Shown here: positions 8,127 to 19,427 of the stretch, piece by piece
How the letters are laid out: each line of letters starts with the position of its first letter
Numbering within the stretch: the stretch's first letter is position 1
NCBI GenBank assembly: GCA_026392465.1
Contig: JAPLCA010000030.1
Location: 1-64,000, forward strand
Reading direction: 5' to 3'
DNA: 64,000 bases
Source of the DNA: Propionibacteriales bacterium
GTDB lineage: Bacteria > Actinomycetota > Actinomycetes > Propionibacteriales > Nocardioidaceae
Position numbers and translations under genes: made by a program
Notes under the pieces: model-generated
Told to the model about the DNA's origin: nothing
Database searches by the model: none
Seen by the model: only the letters and a program-made list of their open reading frames with translations

Positions 8127-10081
8127 GCGTCCTGCGCACCACCGTCGCCAGCTTCCTGGTCGCGTCCGCGGCCTGCGTGGCTGCGCTCAGCCTGGGCGGG
8201 GGAGCACCCCAGCAGGTCCCCGAGGGCCTGCCGGACCCCGGTCCGTTCGTGGGTTGGTCGCTGCCGCTCGCGTCGGTCGTCTCCGACGGTCTGCTCCTGG
8301 TGCTCGTCGGACTCCTCCTCGCGGTCGTCGCCCTGCTGCCGACGTCGGCCGACGACGTGCAGGGCCTGTCGGTCGACGCGGTCCGCGGTGCCGCCCGCGT
8401 CGCCGCCGCATGGTCGCTGCTCAGCATCGTGCTCTACGTCCTCACGGTCGCCGACGTGTTCGCTCGCCCCCTCGGCTCCCTGACGTTCCCGCTGCTCTCG
8501 GAGCTCGCCACGACCGCGACGGGCGGCGTCGTGCTGCTCCAGGTCGTCGTCGGCGCGCTGGCCTGGGCGGTGCTGCGCTGGACGATCGCCGTCCGACGCC
8601 TCGCGGTCGTGCTCGGGGTCGTCCTCGCCTCGCTCGTCCCGGTCGCCTTCTCCGGCCACTCGGCGTCGTCGGGGTCGCACGACCTCGCCGCGCTGAGCCT
8701 GCTGCTGCACCTCGTGGGCGTCTGCCTGTGGGTCGGCGGGCTCGTCGCCCTCACCTGGGTCGCCTGGCGCGGCAGCAAGCGGCTCGCCCCGGCGCTGCGC
8801 CGCTACTCGGTGCTCGCGCTCTGGGCATTCGTGGTCGTCGGGGTCTCCGGCGTGGTGAACGCCGCCGTGCGGCTGCGCAGCGTCAGCGACGTCGTCGCCA
8901 CCGGGTACGGACAGCTCGTCCTGGCCAAGGTCGTCGCGCTCGTCGCGCTCGGCTGGTTCGGCTGGGTCCAGCGCCGGCGGCTCGCCGACCGCGACGCCGG
9001 GTTCCTGCTGGTGGCGACGTCGGAGGTGCTGCTCATGGCCGCGACGGTCGGCCTGGCAGTCGCGCTGTCGCGCACGCCCACGCCGGTCGGGGACATCCTC
9101 ACCACGCCCGCACAGGAGCTGCTCGGCGGGCCCGTCCCGCCCGCGCCCGACGTGCTGCGCATGGCCCTCGGCTTCACCCCCAACGGGCTGGGGCTCACGA
9201 TCGTCGTGCTCGGGGCCGCCCTCTACGTGCGCGGGCTCCTGGTGCTGCGTCGTCGCGGTGACGCCTGGCCCGTCGGCCGCACCGTGGCCTGGTTCGTCGG
9301 CCTCCTCGTGGTGGCCTGGTCCACGATCGGCGGGCTCGGCGTCTACTCGCACGTGCTGTTCAGCGCGCACATGGTCTCGCACATGCTGCTGTCGATGGTC
9401 GCGCCGATCTTCCTCGTGCTCGGCGCGCCCGTGACGCTCGCGCTGCGCACCCTGCCCGGGCCGCGCCAGCCGGGGGACGTCTCGCCGCGGACCCTGCTGA
9501 CGTCGTTCCTCGCGTCCCGCTTCCTGCACGTGCTGACCCACCCGGTCGTGCCGCCGGTGCTCTTCGTCGGCAGCCTCTACGCGCTGTACTTCACACCGCT
9601 GTTCGGGTTCCTGATGCGCGAGCACTGGGGTCACACCGCGATGGAGCTGCACTTCCTGCTCGTCGGGTCGCTGTTCTACTACGTCATCATCGGCGTCGAC
9701 CCGTCACCGCGACGTCTCCCGCCGCTGGCCCGGTTCGGGATCATGCTCGTCACGCTGCCGTTCCACGCGTTCTTCTCGATCGCGATCATGTCGTCCGCAC
9801 GTGTCCTGGCGGAGCCGTACTGGACCACGATCGACCGGCCGTACCGGACCGACCTGCTCGCCGACCAGTACCTCGGGGGCAGCATCTCCTGGGCGCTGGG
9901 CGAGGTGCCCCTCGTGCTCGTCATGATCGCGCTGCTCTTCCAGTGGTTCCGCTCCGACCAGCGCGAGGCGCGACGGATCGACCGCGCCGCGGACCGCGAC
10001 GGCGACGCCGCCCTCGCCGCCTACAACGCCCGGCTCAAGGACCTCGCCGAGCACGGCAAGCGGCGCGACCCCGACGCCTGA
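8123..10081 (+). CDS. CopD-CtaG fusion: copper import / cytochrome oxidase assembly membrane protein
   Basis: A 652-residue polytopic protein. The first half (about residues 1-310) is CopD-like, with helices carrying HSASSGSHDLAALSLLLHLVGVCLWVGGL. The second half (about 350-620) is a caa3-type CtaG domain with HVLFSAHMVSHMLLSM and MREHWGHTAMELHFLLVGS, His-rich helices used for copper handling during oxidase assembly. Fusions of these two domains are known in actinobacteria. The GTG at 8123 overlaps the copC stop by 4 nt, so ycnI, copC and copD-ctaG form one coupled set, ended by a strong hairpin. Confidence 0.9.
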   Translation: MSVLRTTVASFLVASAACVAALSLGGGAPQQVPEGLPDPGPFVGWSLPLASVVSDGLLLVLVGLLLAVVALLPTSADDVQGLSVDAVRGAARVAAAWSLLSIVLYVLTVADVFARPLGSLTFPLLSELATTATGGVVLLQVVVGALAWAVLRWTIAVRRLAVVLGVVLASLVPVAFSGHSASSGSHDLAALSLLLHLVGVCLWVGGLVALTWVAWRGSKRLAPALRRYSVLALWAFVVVGVSGVVNAAVRLRSVSDVVATGYGQLVLAKVVALVALGWFGWVQRRRLADRDAGFLLVATSEVLLMAATVGLAVALSRTPTPVGDILTTPAQELLGGPVPPAPDVLRMALGFTPNGLGLTIVVLGAALYVRGLLVLRRRGDAWPVGRTVAWFVGLLVVAWSTIGGLGVYSHVLFSAHMVSHMLLSMVAPIFLVLGAPVTLALRTLPGPRQPGDVSPRTLLTSFLASRFLHVLTHPVVPPVLFVGSLYALYFTPLFGFLMREHWGHTAMELHFLLVGSLFYYVIIGVDPSPRRLPPLARFGIMLVTLPFHAFFSIAIMSSARVLAEPYWTTIDRPYRTDLLADQYLGGSISWALGEVPLVLVMIALLFQWFRSDQREARRIDRAADRDGDAALAAYNARLKDLAEHGKRRDPDA

Positions 10082-10086
10082 CGCAG

Positions 10087-10134
10087 CACGCACGAGGGCC
10101 CCGCACCATGGTCGGTGCGGGGCCCTCGTGCGTG
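10087..10134. terminator. Bidirectional hairpin terminator between copD-ctaG and sodA
   Basis: A perfect 21-bp stem (10087-10107 with 10114-10134) around a 6-nt loop ATGGTC. The stem core is GAGGGCCCCGCACC. It lies in the 68-nt gap between two convergent genes, so it can end both transcripts. No clear U-tract is seen, which is usual for high-GC actinobacteria. Confidence 0.85.
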
Positions 10135-10149
10135 GCGGGCCGCCGGGTC

Positions 10150-10767
10150 TCAGAAGAGGACCTGGCCGCCGCTCGTGGCCGCGGTGAACCGCTCCTGGGC
10201 GTCGGCCCAGTTGGCGATGTTCCAGAACGCCTTCACGTAGTCACCCTTGACGTTGAGGTAGTCGAGGTAGAAGGCGTGCTCCCACATGTCGAGCTGGGAG
10301 ATCGGGATCAGGGTCGCCGGGATGTTGGCCTGCTGGTCGTACAGCTGGACGATGACCAGCTTCTGACCCAGCGTGTCCCAGGCGGTGATCGCCCAGCCGG
10401 AGCCCTGGATGCCGAGGGCCGTCGCCTCGAACTGCGCACGGTAGGCGTCGAAGGAGCCGAAGTTGTCCTCGATCGCCGCGGCCAGCTCGCCGGTCGGCTT
10501 GTCGCCACCCTCGGGAGAGAGGTTCTTCCAGAAGATGGAGTGGTTGATGTGGCCGCCGAGGTTGAACGCGAGGTTCTTCTCCAGCAGGTTGATCGTGTCG
10601 TACGAGCCGTTGGCGCGGGACTCCTCGAGCTTCTCGAGGGCCGTGTTCAGGCCGTTGACGTAGTTCTGGTGGTGCTTGCTGTGGTGCAGCTCCATGATCT
10701 TGCCGGAGATGTGCGGATCCAGCGCACCGTAGTCGTAGGGCAGCTCGGGCAGGGTGTAGTCGGCCAC
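10150..10767 (-). CDS. sodA: Superoxide dismutase, Fe/Mn family
   Basis: A 205-residue cytoplasmic SOD that dismutates superoxide. Metal ligands are visible: the first His of [11 protein letters not shown] (about 28), His in [10 protein letters not shown] (about 80), and Asp and His of [25 protein letters not shown] and the Gln in LGIQGSGW are typical of Mn/Fe enzymes; which metal is used is not certain. The GTG at 10767 is chosen because AGGAGG lies 4 nt upstream and the protein then starts [13 protein letters not shown], the family's usual N-terminus. Confidence 0.93.
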   Translation of the reverse strand: MADYTLPELPYDYGALDPHISGKIMELHHSKHHQNYVNGLNTALEKLEESRANGSYDTINLLEKNLAFNLGGHINHSIFWKNLSPEGGDKPTGELAAAIEDNFGSFDAYRAQFEATALGIQGSGWAITAWDTLGQKLVIVQLYDQQANIPATLIPISQLDMWEHAFYLDYLNVKGDYVKAFWNIANWADAQERFTAATSGGQVLF

Positions 10768-10770
10768 GCG

Positions 10771-10778
10771 TCCTCCTA
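10771..10778 (-). promoter_or_regulatory. Strong Shine-Dalgarno of sodA
   Basis: On the minus strand TAGGAGGA precedes the GTG start of sodA by 3-4 nt. It fixes the start at 10767 rather than the longer in-frame possibility at 10791. Confidence 0.75.
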
Positions 10779-10952
10779 GGTCGGGGCACACACGGTGCCC
10801 ACGGATGTCGTTGCGGATCGTGCTCCCTCAGTCTGTCAGTCGCTCACCCGCACGCAAGACCGGCCCGCGATGCGGACGGCCCCGGCAGTCACCCGGCCCG
10901 TCGACGATGCCCTAGGCTGAGCGCGCGATGAAGGAGCTGCGAGAGGGTCGAC

Positions 10953-11528
10953 GTGGGTGAGGACAGGCTCGTCACGATCCCCAACCTGCTCAGCGTGGTC
11001 CGGATCGTGCTGCTGCCGGTGTTCCTGTGGCTCGTCCTCGGTCCGGAGCAGGACGTCCTTGCGCTGCTCGTGCTCGTCGTCTCCGGCGTCACCGACTACC
11101 TCGACGGCAAGCTCGCCCGCCGGCTGAACCAGACGTCGAAGATCGGCGCCATCCTCGATCCCGTCGCCGACCGGTTGTACATCCTCGCCGTGGTCGTCGG
11201 GCTCGCGCTGCGCGACATCATCCCCTGGTGGCTGGCCGTGCTGCTGCCGCTGCGCGACGTGTTCCTGTTCAGCCTCGTGCCGTTCCTGCGCACCCGCGGG
11301 TACAGCTCCCTCCCGGTGCACTTCCTCGGCAAGGCCGCCACGGCCGGTCTGCTCTACGCCTTCCCGCTGCTGCTCCTCGGCGACGGCTCGGGCACGGTGG
11401 CCGACCTCGCCGAGGTCTTCGGCTGGGCCTTCGCCATCTGGGGCGTCGGCCTCTACTGGTGGGGCGGGGTGCTCTACGCCTTCCAGGTGCGACGCCTGCT
11501 CGCCACGACCGAGCCCCTCGCTCGCTGA
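10953..11528 (+). CDS. pgsA: CDP-alcohol phosphatidyltransferase (PgsA-type)
   Basis: A 191-residue membrane enzyme that transfers a phosphatidyl group from CDP-diacylglycerol to an alcohol such as glycerol 3-phosphate. The CAPT motif is intact: DG-x2-AR-x8-G-x3-D-x3-D in YLDGKLARR, then G, D and D in KIGAILDPVADR (about residues 48-72). About six helices. It heads a block with the same order as M. tuberculosis Rv1822 (pgsA2) to Rv1832. GTG 10953 has a GAGAGG 6 nt upstream. A TAGGCT -10 is at 10913-10918. Confidence 0.88.
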   Translation: MGEDRLVTIPNLLSVVRIVLLPVFLWLVLGPEQDVLALLVLVVSGVTDYLDGKLARRLNQTSKIGAILDPVADRLYILAVVVGLALRDIIPWWLAVLLPLRDVFLFSLVPFLRTRGYSSLPVHFLGKAATAGLLYAFPLLLLGDGSGTVADLAEVFGWAFAIWGVGLYWWGGVLYAFQVRRLLATTEPLAR

Positions 11529-11536
11529 GGTCGGCC

Positions 11537-12355
11537 GTGGCTGTCGTCCGTCCTGCGGAGAGCCTGCTGGAGCAGGTCGCGGAGAACGCGCTCGACGACG
11601 ACTACTACGTCGTGCGGGCGGGGGAGCGGTACGGGCAGCGCCCGGTGGCCACGCCGGCCGTCGGCGTGGTGGTCGCGGTGCTCGCGGCCATGCTCACCGT
11701 GACCGCGGTCCAGACCCAGACCGAGCGCCCGGGGTCGGAGCTGGAGCGCCGCACGCTCGTGGCGGACGTCGCCGACCGGCGTGACGTCCTGGCGGCGCGC
11801 CAGGAGGCCGTCGGCGCGCTGCGCCAGCAGGTGGCGTCGCTGCGCGGCGGCACGGCCGCGGAGACCTCGACCGACGTCGCCACCGACACCGTGCTGGCCG
11901 GGGCACGAGCCCTGCGGGGGAGCGCGTTGGTGGTGACGATGGCGGGCAGCCCCGACGGTGCGCGGGCGGGCCGGGTCACCGCGCAGGACGTCGTCGCCGT
12001 GGTGAACGGTCTCTGGTACGCCGGTGCCGAGGCCGTGTCGGTCGGCGGGCAGCGGCTCGCCGAGACGTCCGCGATCTCCTCGCTCGACGGCGCGATCACC
12101 GTGAACTTCCGCCGCATCGAGGTGCCGGTGCGGATCGTGGCCCTCGGCGACGGCGCGGTGCTGCGCTCGCGTCTGCAGTCCAACCTCGCGGGACGCTACC
12201 TCCAGGAGCGTGCCGAGGACGCCGGCCTCTCGGTCGGCATGGCACCATCGGACGACGAGGTGGTGCCGTCGGCGCCCGAGCAACGGACCACGCTGCGCCG
12301 CGCGGAGCCTCTCCCGGCACCGGCGGACGGTCCACGAGGAGAGGGCAGACCGTGA
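11537..12355 (+). CDS. DUF881 protein, first copy (Rv1823-like)
   Basis: A 272-residue single-pass protein: cytoplasmic N-terminus (1-37), one helix (about 38-58), a coiled-coil-like region (about 60-105) and the DUF881 domain (about 110-245; GSALVVTMAGSPDG, DVVAVVNGLWYAGAEAVSVGGQR). A Pro-rich tail follows. DUF881 proteins flank sbp in most actinobacteria and are linked to envelope or division functions, without a known activity. GTG start; its stop overlaps sbp by 4 nt. Confidence 0.82.
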   Translation: MAVVRPAESLLEQVAENALDDDYYVVRAGERYGQRPVATPAVGVVVAVLAAMLTVTAVQTQTERPGSELERRTLVADVADRRDVLAARQEAVGALRQQVASLRGGTAAETSTDVATDTVLAGARALRGSALVVTMAGSPDGARAGRVTAQDVVAVVNGLWYAGAEAVSVGGQRLAETSAISSLDGAITVNFRRIEVPVRIVALGDGAVLRSRLQSNLAGRYLQERAEDAGLSVGMAPSDDEVVPSAPEQRTTLRRAEPLPAPADGPRGEGRP

Positions 12356-12684
12356 TCCCGGTGATCGGACTCGTCGTCGGCGTCGGCCTCGGGCTCTTCC
12401 TGCAGCCCGACGTGCCGCTCTGGCTGCAGCCGTACCTCCCGATCGCGATCGTCGCCGCGCTCGACGCCGTCGTCGGTGCGCTGCGGGCGCTCGGCGAGCG
12501 TCGCTTCGACGACCGGGTGTTCGTCGTCTCGTTCATCTCCAACGTCACCATCGCCGGGTTCATGGTCTTCCTCGGCGACCAGCTCGGCGTCGGCTCCCAG
12601 CTGTCGACCGGCGTCGTCGTCGTGCTGGGCATCCGCATCTTCGCCAACGCCGCCGCCATCCGCCGCAGGATCTTCCATGCCTGA
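12352..12684 (+). CDS. sbp: Small basic protein Sbp (DUF1290)
   Basis: A 110-residue membrane protein with three predicted helices (about residues 3-20, 28-46, 60-80) and a basic end (RIFANAAAIRRRIF), matching Sbp found next to division genes in Gram-positive bacteria. Length and motifs LGLFLQPDVPLWLQPYLPI and ALDAVVGALRA are family-typical. It sits between two DUF881 genes, overlapping both (GTGA upstream, 8 nt downstream). Molecular role unknown. Confidence 0.86.
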   Translation: MIPVIGLVVGVGLGLFLQPDVPLWLQPYLPIAIVAALDAVVGALRALGERRFDDRVFVVSFISNVTIAGFMVFLGDQLGVGSQLSTGVVVVLGIRIFANAAAIRRRIFHA

Positions 12685-13399
12685 CGCCGAGCGGCCGCAC
12701 CGGGCGGCGCCGTCCCGGCGCGCCGGGTCCCAGGTGCTGGTCGCGCTCCTCGTCGGCGGACTCGCCTTCGCCGTGACCGTGCAGGTGCGTCAGGACGACG
12801 CGACCGACTACGGGTCGCTGCGCGGCGTGGAGCTGGTCGAGCTGCTCAAGTCCGTCGACGTCGCCAACGAGCGGCTCGCCGGGCAGATCGACGAGCTCAC
12901 CGCGACGCGGGACCGGCTGCGTGCCTCCCGCGGCGACGCGGCGGAGGCCGAGGACGTCGCCCGCCAGCGTGCCGAGGAGCTGGCCGTGCTCGCCGGCTCG
13001 GTCGGCGCGACGGGGCCGGGCGTGCGGCTCACCGTCTCCGACCCGGACGGGCTCGTCGACGCGGGTCTGGTCCTAGACGTCCTGCAGGAGCTGCGCGAGG
13101 CGGGCGCGGAGGCGATCGTCGTGAACGACACCGCGCGGGTCGTCGCGCAGACGTACGTCCTGGACGACGAGCAGGGTCTGCGCATCGGCGGCCGCCAGGT
13201 CAGCAGCCCGTACGTGTTCGACGTCATCGGCGACCCCAGCACGCTCGAGGAGTCCATCACCTTCCGCGGCGGCGTGCGCGACCTGCTCCAGGCCCGCGGC
13301 GCCCAGGCCGCAGTGGACCGGCGCTCGACGATCACCATCACGGCCCTGGCTGACGTGCGCACCCCCGAGTACGCTCGTCCCGACGTCGGCACGCCCTGA
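12677..13399 (+). CDS. DUF881 protein, second copy (Rv1825-like)
   Basis: A 240-residue protein with a short basic N-terminus, one helix (about residues 18-36), a heptad-rich segment (about 50-100: LLKSVDVANERLAGQIDEL and following) and a DUF881 domain (about 110-230; GPGVRLTVSDPDG, LQELREAGAEAIVVNDTAR). The ATG at 12677 lies inside the sbp end. The two DUF881 proteins plus Sbp probably form one membrane assembly; this is inferred from conserved order. Confidence 0.82.
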   Translation: MPDAERPHRAAPSRRAGSQVLVALLVGGLAFAVTVQVRQDDATDYGSLRGVELVELLKSVDVANERLAGQIDELTATRDRLRASRGDAAEAEDVARQRAEELAVLAGSVGATGPGVRLTVSDPDGLVDAGLVLDVLQELREAGAEAIVVNDTARVVAQTYVLDDEQGLRIGGRQVSSPYVFDVIGDPSTLEESITFRGGVRDLLQARGAQAAVDRRSTITITALADVRTPEYARPDVGTP

Positions 13400-13452
13400 G
13401 CGACCGGCCGACCCCATCACCATCACCACCACCCACCGAGCAGGAGCGCCGC

Positions 13453-13830
13453 GTGATCCCAGAGGACCTGTACTACAGCGAAGAGCACGAGTGGGTGCGC
13501 ATGGAGGGCGACGTCCTCGTCGTCGGCATCACCGACTTCGCGCAGGACCAGCTCGGCGACATCGTCTACGTCGACCTGCCCGACGTCGGCGACGAGGTGC
13601 AGGCCGGGTCGGTCGTGGGTGAGCTGGAGTCGACCAAGTCGGTGAGCGACGTCTTCTGCCCGGTCAGCGGCGAGGTCGTGGCCCGCAACGAGAGCCTCGA
13701 CGGGGCCTCCGAGGTCATCAACTCCGACCCGTACGGCGAGGGCTGGCTGTTCAAGGTGCGAGCCTCCGAGGACGACGCCACCGCCGCGCTGCTCGGACCC
13801 GAGCAGTACACGGCTCTCGTCTCGTCCTGA
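13453..13830 (+). CDS. gcvH: Glycine cleavage system H protein
   Basis: A 125-residue lipoyl-carrier protein that shuttles the aminomethyl group between GcvP, GcvT and lipoamide dehydrogenase. The lipoylated lysine is Lys62 in GELESTKSVSDV. N-terminal YYSEEHEWVRMEGD and GDIVYVDLPDVGDEV are characteristic. GTG start with AGGAG about 8 nt upstream. gcvT is not in the window, and gcvP lies 2.7 kb downstream after garA, ftsR, DUF151 and a MerR gene, the same split arrangement as in mycobacteria. Confidence 0.95.
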   Translation: MIPEDLYYSEEHEWVRMEGDVLVVGITDFAQDQLGDIVYVDLPDVGDEVQAGSVVGELESTKSVSDVFCPVSGEVVARNESLDGASEVINSDPYGEGWLFKVRASEDDATAALLGPEQYTALVSS

Positions 13831-13970
13831 CGTCGGGCCGGACCCCCCGGCTGGACCTGGTGCGGGTGCTAGGTTGGTCACGTCGACCCTCGACCCCGGG
13901 GTGAGACCCTGCAGCACCCGTTCCAGCCGCCTCCACAGACCGCCTCTACAGCACAGCCAGGAGTGATCCG

Positions 13971-14405
13971 ATGACCTCGCCCGGTCCCGAGCACGGCAAC
14001 GTCCCGGACGAGACCACGCACATCCCGCTGATCGACGCCGACACCGAGGAGATGACCTCGGCCGACGTGGACGCGGTGGAGAACCTGCCCGCGGGCAGCG
14101 CGATGCTCCTCGTGCAGCGCGGTCCGGGTGCGGGGGCGCGGTTCCTGCTGGACACCGACACGGTGTCGGTCGGCCGGCACCCCGACAGCGACATCTTCCT
14201 CGACGACATCAGCGTCTCGCGCCGCCACGCGGTGTTCAGCCGCTCCGGCCGGGGCTACGTGGTCAGCGACCTGGGCAGCCTCAACGGCACCTACGTCAAC
14301 CGTGACCGCATCGACGGCGACATCGCGCTGGGTGGCGGCGACGAGGTCCAGATCGGCAAGTACCGGCTCATCTACTTCGCGGGCGCCCAGCGGGGCCAGG
14401 CGTGA
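13971..14405 (+). CDS. garA: FHA-domain regulator GarA/OdhI type
   Basis: A 144-residue protein with a flexible acidic N-terminus and an FHA domain (about residues 55-135; SVGRHPDSDIFLDDISVSRRHA, DLGSLNGTYVN). An ETT motif at residues 14-16 matches the Thr pair that PknG/PknB-type kinases phosphorylate in GarA/OdhI. The phosphorylated tail then folds onto the FHA domain and releases 2-oxoglutarate dehydrogenase. ATG 13971 follows GCCAGGAG by about 7 nt. The stop overlaps ftsR by GTGA. Confidence 0.93.
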   Translation: MTSPGPEHGNVPDETTHIPLIDADTEEMTSADVDAVENLPAGSAMLLVQRGPGAGARFLLDTDTVSVGRHPDSDIFLDDISVSRRHAVFSRSGRGYVVSDLGSLNGTYVNRDRIDGDIALGGGDEVQIGKYRLIYFAGAQRGQA

Positions 14406-15118
14406 CCCAGCCGCTGCCGGAGACGGCTCGGCTCGGGATCGGCAAGGTCCTCGCGGAGCTCCGTGAGGAGTTCCCGTCGCTGACCATCAGCAAGATCCGC
14501 TACCTCGAGCGGGAGGGTCTGCTCGAGCCGGAGCGCACGCCGTCGGGCTACCGCAAGTTCTCCTTCGACGACGTCGAGCGGCTGCGGTTCGTCCTGCGCC
14601 AGCAGAAGCGCTACTGGCCGCTCAGCGCGATCCGACAGGCGCTCGACGAGATGGACCGCGGCCTCGTCCCGCAGACCGACCTCGACGGCAACGTCCGGGT
14701 GCCGGAGGTCTCCAGCGACGCCGACGGCCTGCCGACGCCGGGTGCCTTCCTGGAGGGGCGCAGCCGGATGCGGCTGAGCCGCGAGGAGGTGCTGGAGAGC
14801 ACCGGCGCGAGCGAGAAGCTGCTCGCCCAGGTGGAGGAGCACGGCCTGCTCGAGCGTCGACCGGGCCAGCACGCGTACGACGGCGACGACCTCGTCGTGG
14901 TCGACGCAGTCGTCCGGCTGTCCGCGCTCGGCGTGGAGCCGCGTCACCTGCGCACGGTGCGCACGGCCGCGGAGCGTGAGTCCGACCTCCTCGGCCGCGC
15001 GGTGCCCGAGCGCCGTCGCCGCGAGGACAAGGCGGCCGCGGCGGAGCAGCTGGGGGAGCTGGCCGCCCTCCTCATGCGTCTGCACACGGTGCTCCTGCGG
15101 CACCGGCTCCGGGACTGA
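14402..15118 (+). CDS. ftsR: MerR-family regulator FtsR (Rv1828-like)
   Basis: A 238-residue DNA-binding protein with an N-terminal MerR winged helix (about residues 10-85; GIGKVLAELREEFPSLTISK, YLEREGLLEPERTPSGYRKF) and a long C-terminal effector-like region without metal cysteines. Position right after garA and length match Cg1631/FtsR and Rv1828, regulators of ftsZ-linked division genes. GTG start coupled to garA. It ends 2 nt before the DUF151 gene. Confidence 0.88.
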   Translation: MTQPLPETARLGIGKVLAELREEFPSLTISKIRYLEREGLLEPERTPSGYRKFSFDDVERLRFVLRQQKRYWPLSAIRQALDEMDRGLVPQTDLDGNVRVPEVSSDADGLPTPGAFLEGRSRMRLSREEVLESTGASEKLLAQVEEHGLLERRPGQHAYDGDDLVVVDAVVRLSALGVEPRHLRTVRTAAERESDLLGRAVPERRRREDKAAAAEQLGELAALLMRLHTVLLRHRLRD

Positions 15119-15120
15119 CC

Positions 15121-15582
15121 GTGCGCGAGCTCGACGTCCTCGGCGTACGGGTCGAGATGCCCACCAAGCAGCCGCTCGTGCTGCTGCGCGAGAGCGAGGG
15201 TGCCCGCTACCTCCCGATCTGGATCGGCGCGGTGGAGGCGTCGGCCATCGCCTTCGCCCAGCAGGACGAGGAGACCCCGCGTCCGCTGACCCACGTCCTC
15301 ATGCAGCGGATCGTCGAGGCGCTGGGTGACGAGCTCACCGAGATCCACATCGTCGACGTCGACGACGGCGTGTTCTTCGCCACCCTCGTGTTCGCGTCGG
15401 GGGCCACGGTCGACGCGCGTCCGTCCGACGCCATCGCGCTCGCGCTGCGGTGCGGCGCACGGATCCTCTGCGCGGAGGACGTGCTGGACGAGGCGGGCAT
15501 CGCGTCGACGCGCGAGGAGGACGAGCAGGTGGAGCGGTTCCGGGCGTTCCTCGACCACGTCGAGCCGGACGACTTCGCCTGA
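15121..15582 (+). CDS. DUF151 bifunctional nuclease family protein
   Basis: A 153-residue protein of the Rv1829/BFN family. The conserved block VLLRESEGARYLPIWIGAVEA with the following AFAQQDEETPRPLTHVLM, and later DARPSDAIALALRCGARI, cover nearly the whole chain. Some members show RNase and DNase activity; the in vivo role in actinobacteria is unsettled. GTG start, 2 nt after ftsR, so part of the garA-ftsR transcript. Confidence 0.88.
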   Translation: MRELDVLGVRVEMPTKQPLVLLRESEGARYLPIWIGAVEASAIAFAQQDEETPRPLTHVLMQRIVEALGDELTEIHIVDVDDGVFFATLVFASGATVDARPSDAIALALRCGARILCAEDVLDEAGIASTREEDEQVERFRAFLDHVEPDDFA

Positions 15583-15597
15583 GCGGGTCGTCGACAC

Positions 15598-15624
15598 CAA
15601 CCCTCAACCCTCACGCAAGGGTTG
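15598..15624. promoter_or_regulatory. CAACCCT direct and inverted repeat upstream of the second MerR gene
   Basis: CAACCCT occurs twice in tandem (15598-15604, 15605-15611), and an inverted copy AGGGTTG follows at 15618-15624 after 6 nt. The array lies 20 nt upstream of the -35 at 15644, a likely binding site for one of the two MerR proteins of this locus. Binding is inferred from symmetry and position. Confidence 0.55.
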
Positions 15625-15643
15625 CGACACGCCGTCGCAGTGA

Positions 15644-15672
15644 TTGACCGGAGTCCCCGCCGGGCCTACCGT
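15644..15672 (+). promoter_or_regulatory. SigA-type promoter of the second MerR gene
   Basis: TTGACC (15644-15649), a 17-nt spacer and TACCGT (15667-15672) give a good housekeeping promoter match. It places the start of transcription about 75 nt upstream of ATG 15755. Confidence 0.6.
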
Positions 15673-15754
15673 GAGAGCACTGCCGCACGCGAACACCGTT
15701 GTAGTTTCGCCGAGGTGGTCTTCCCCCTCACCCTTGTCTGGAAGGCGAGACCCG

Positions 15755-16345
15755 ATGATCGAGCGACGCGACGACGACACGACGGCCCTGGAGGCCGCCG
15801 AGGCCGCGGCGCAGGCCGGCGACCAAGGCCTGCTGTTCACCGACGACGTCGAGCCGCTCCCGCGCGACACGGGCTTCCGCGGTCCGACCGCCTGCAGCGC
15901 GGCCGGCATCACGTACCGCCAGCTCGACTACTGGGCCCGGACGAAGCTGGTCGAGCCGACCGTCCGCTCGGCGACGGGCTCGGGCACGCAGCGCCTGTAC
16001 TCCTTCAAGGACATCCTGCTGCTCAAGATCATCAAGCGGCTCCTCGACGCGGGCGTCTCGCTGCAGCAGATCCGCACCGCGGTGGAGCACCTGCGCGAGC
16101 GTGGCACCGACGACCTGACGCAGGTGACGCTCATGAGCGACGGCGCCAGCGTCTACGAGTGCCGCTCCGCCGACGAGGTCATCGACCTGCTGCAGGGCGG
16201 CCAGGGCGTCTTCGGCATCGCCATCGGCGGTGTCTGGAAGGAGATCGAGGGGTCGCTGCACGAGCTGCCCAGCGAGCGCTCGGTCGCGCCCGAGACCGCC
16301 GACGACGAGCTCTCGGCGCGTCGTCGCGCCCGACTGACCAGCTGA
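15755..16345 (+). CDS. MerR-family regulator (Rv1830/ResR-McdR-like)
   Basis: A 196-residue regulator with the MerR helix-turn-helix in the middle (about residues 44-112: [40 protein letters not shown]) and a short C-terminal module ([29 protein letters not shown]). Length, layout and position between the DUF151 gene and gcvP match Rv1830, a mycobacterial regulator of growth and division. It has its own promoter and an upstream inverted repeat, separating it from the garA operon. Confidence 0.85.
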   Translation: MIERRDDDTTALEAAEAAAQAGDQGLLFTDDVEPLPRDTGFRGPTACSAAGITYRQLDYWARTKLVEPTVRSATGSGTQRLYSFKDILLLKIIKRLLDAGVSLQQIRTAVEHLRERGTDDLTQVTLMSDGASVYECRSADEVIDLLQGGQGVFGIAIGGVWKEIEGSLHELPSERSVAPETADDELSARRRARLTS

Positions 16346-16357
16346 CCGGCGCCACGC

Positions 16358-16366
16358 TGGTACCGT
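16358..16366 (+). promoter_or_regulatory. Extended -10 promoter upstream of the glycine riboswitch
   Basis: TGG followed by TACCGT (16361-16366) is an extended -10 about 18 nt before the riboswitch starts. No convincing -35 at 17 nt is seen. Confidence 0.4.
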
Positions 16367-16383
16367 AGGACCGCTGTCGACCA

Positions 16384-16480
16384 CGCGTGGGAGAGATCGC
16401 CCAGGCGGCGCCGAAGGGGCAATTCCTCCCCGGAACCTCTCAGGCACCACGGACCATGCGGACGAGGCCACCCTGGAGCG
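16384..16480 (+). promoter_or_regulatory. Glycine riboswitch in the gcvP leader
   Basis: The conserved glycine-aptamer blocks appear in order: GTGGGAGAG (16386-16394), GCGCCGAAGGGGCAA (16408-16422), CCTCTCAGGCA (16436-16446), GGACC (16451-16455) and CCTGGAG near the 3' end (16472-16478). GGAGAG and CTCTC can form P1. I see one clear aptamer, not a confident tandem pair. About 65 nt of expression platform follow, with AGGAGGGGAGGG at 16503-16514. In actinobacteria glycine binding normally switches gcv expression on. Confidence 0.88.
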
Positions 16481-16544
16481 CACGCCACCGTGCGGACGTG
16501 ACAGGAGGGGAGGGAAACCAGACCTCAATCCCTGGAGTCCCTGC

Positions 16545-19406
<2,862 letters not shown>

Positions 19407-19427
19407 GCCGTGGCCCGGCGCGCGGTC

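Noticed and set aside
10928-10960. Ten-codon frame (MKELREGRRG) overlapping the pgsA start, a possible leader peptide
   Set aside because: It overlaps the pgsA ribosome-binding site, has no regulatory codons, and could arise by chance. It is not strong enough to call a gene or attenuator.
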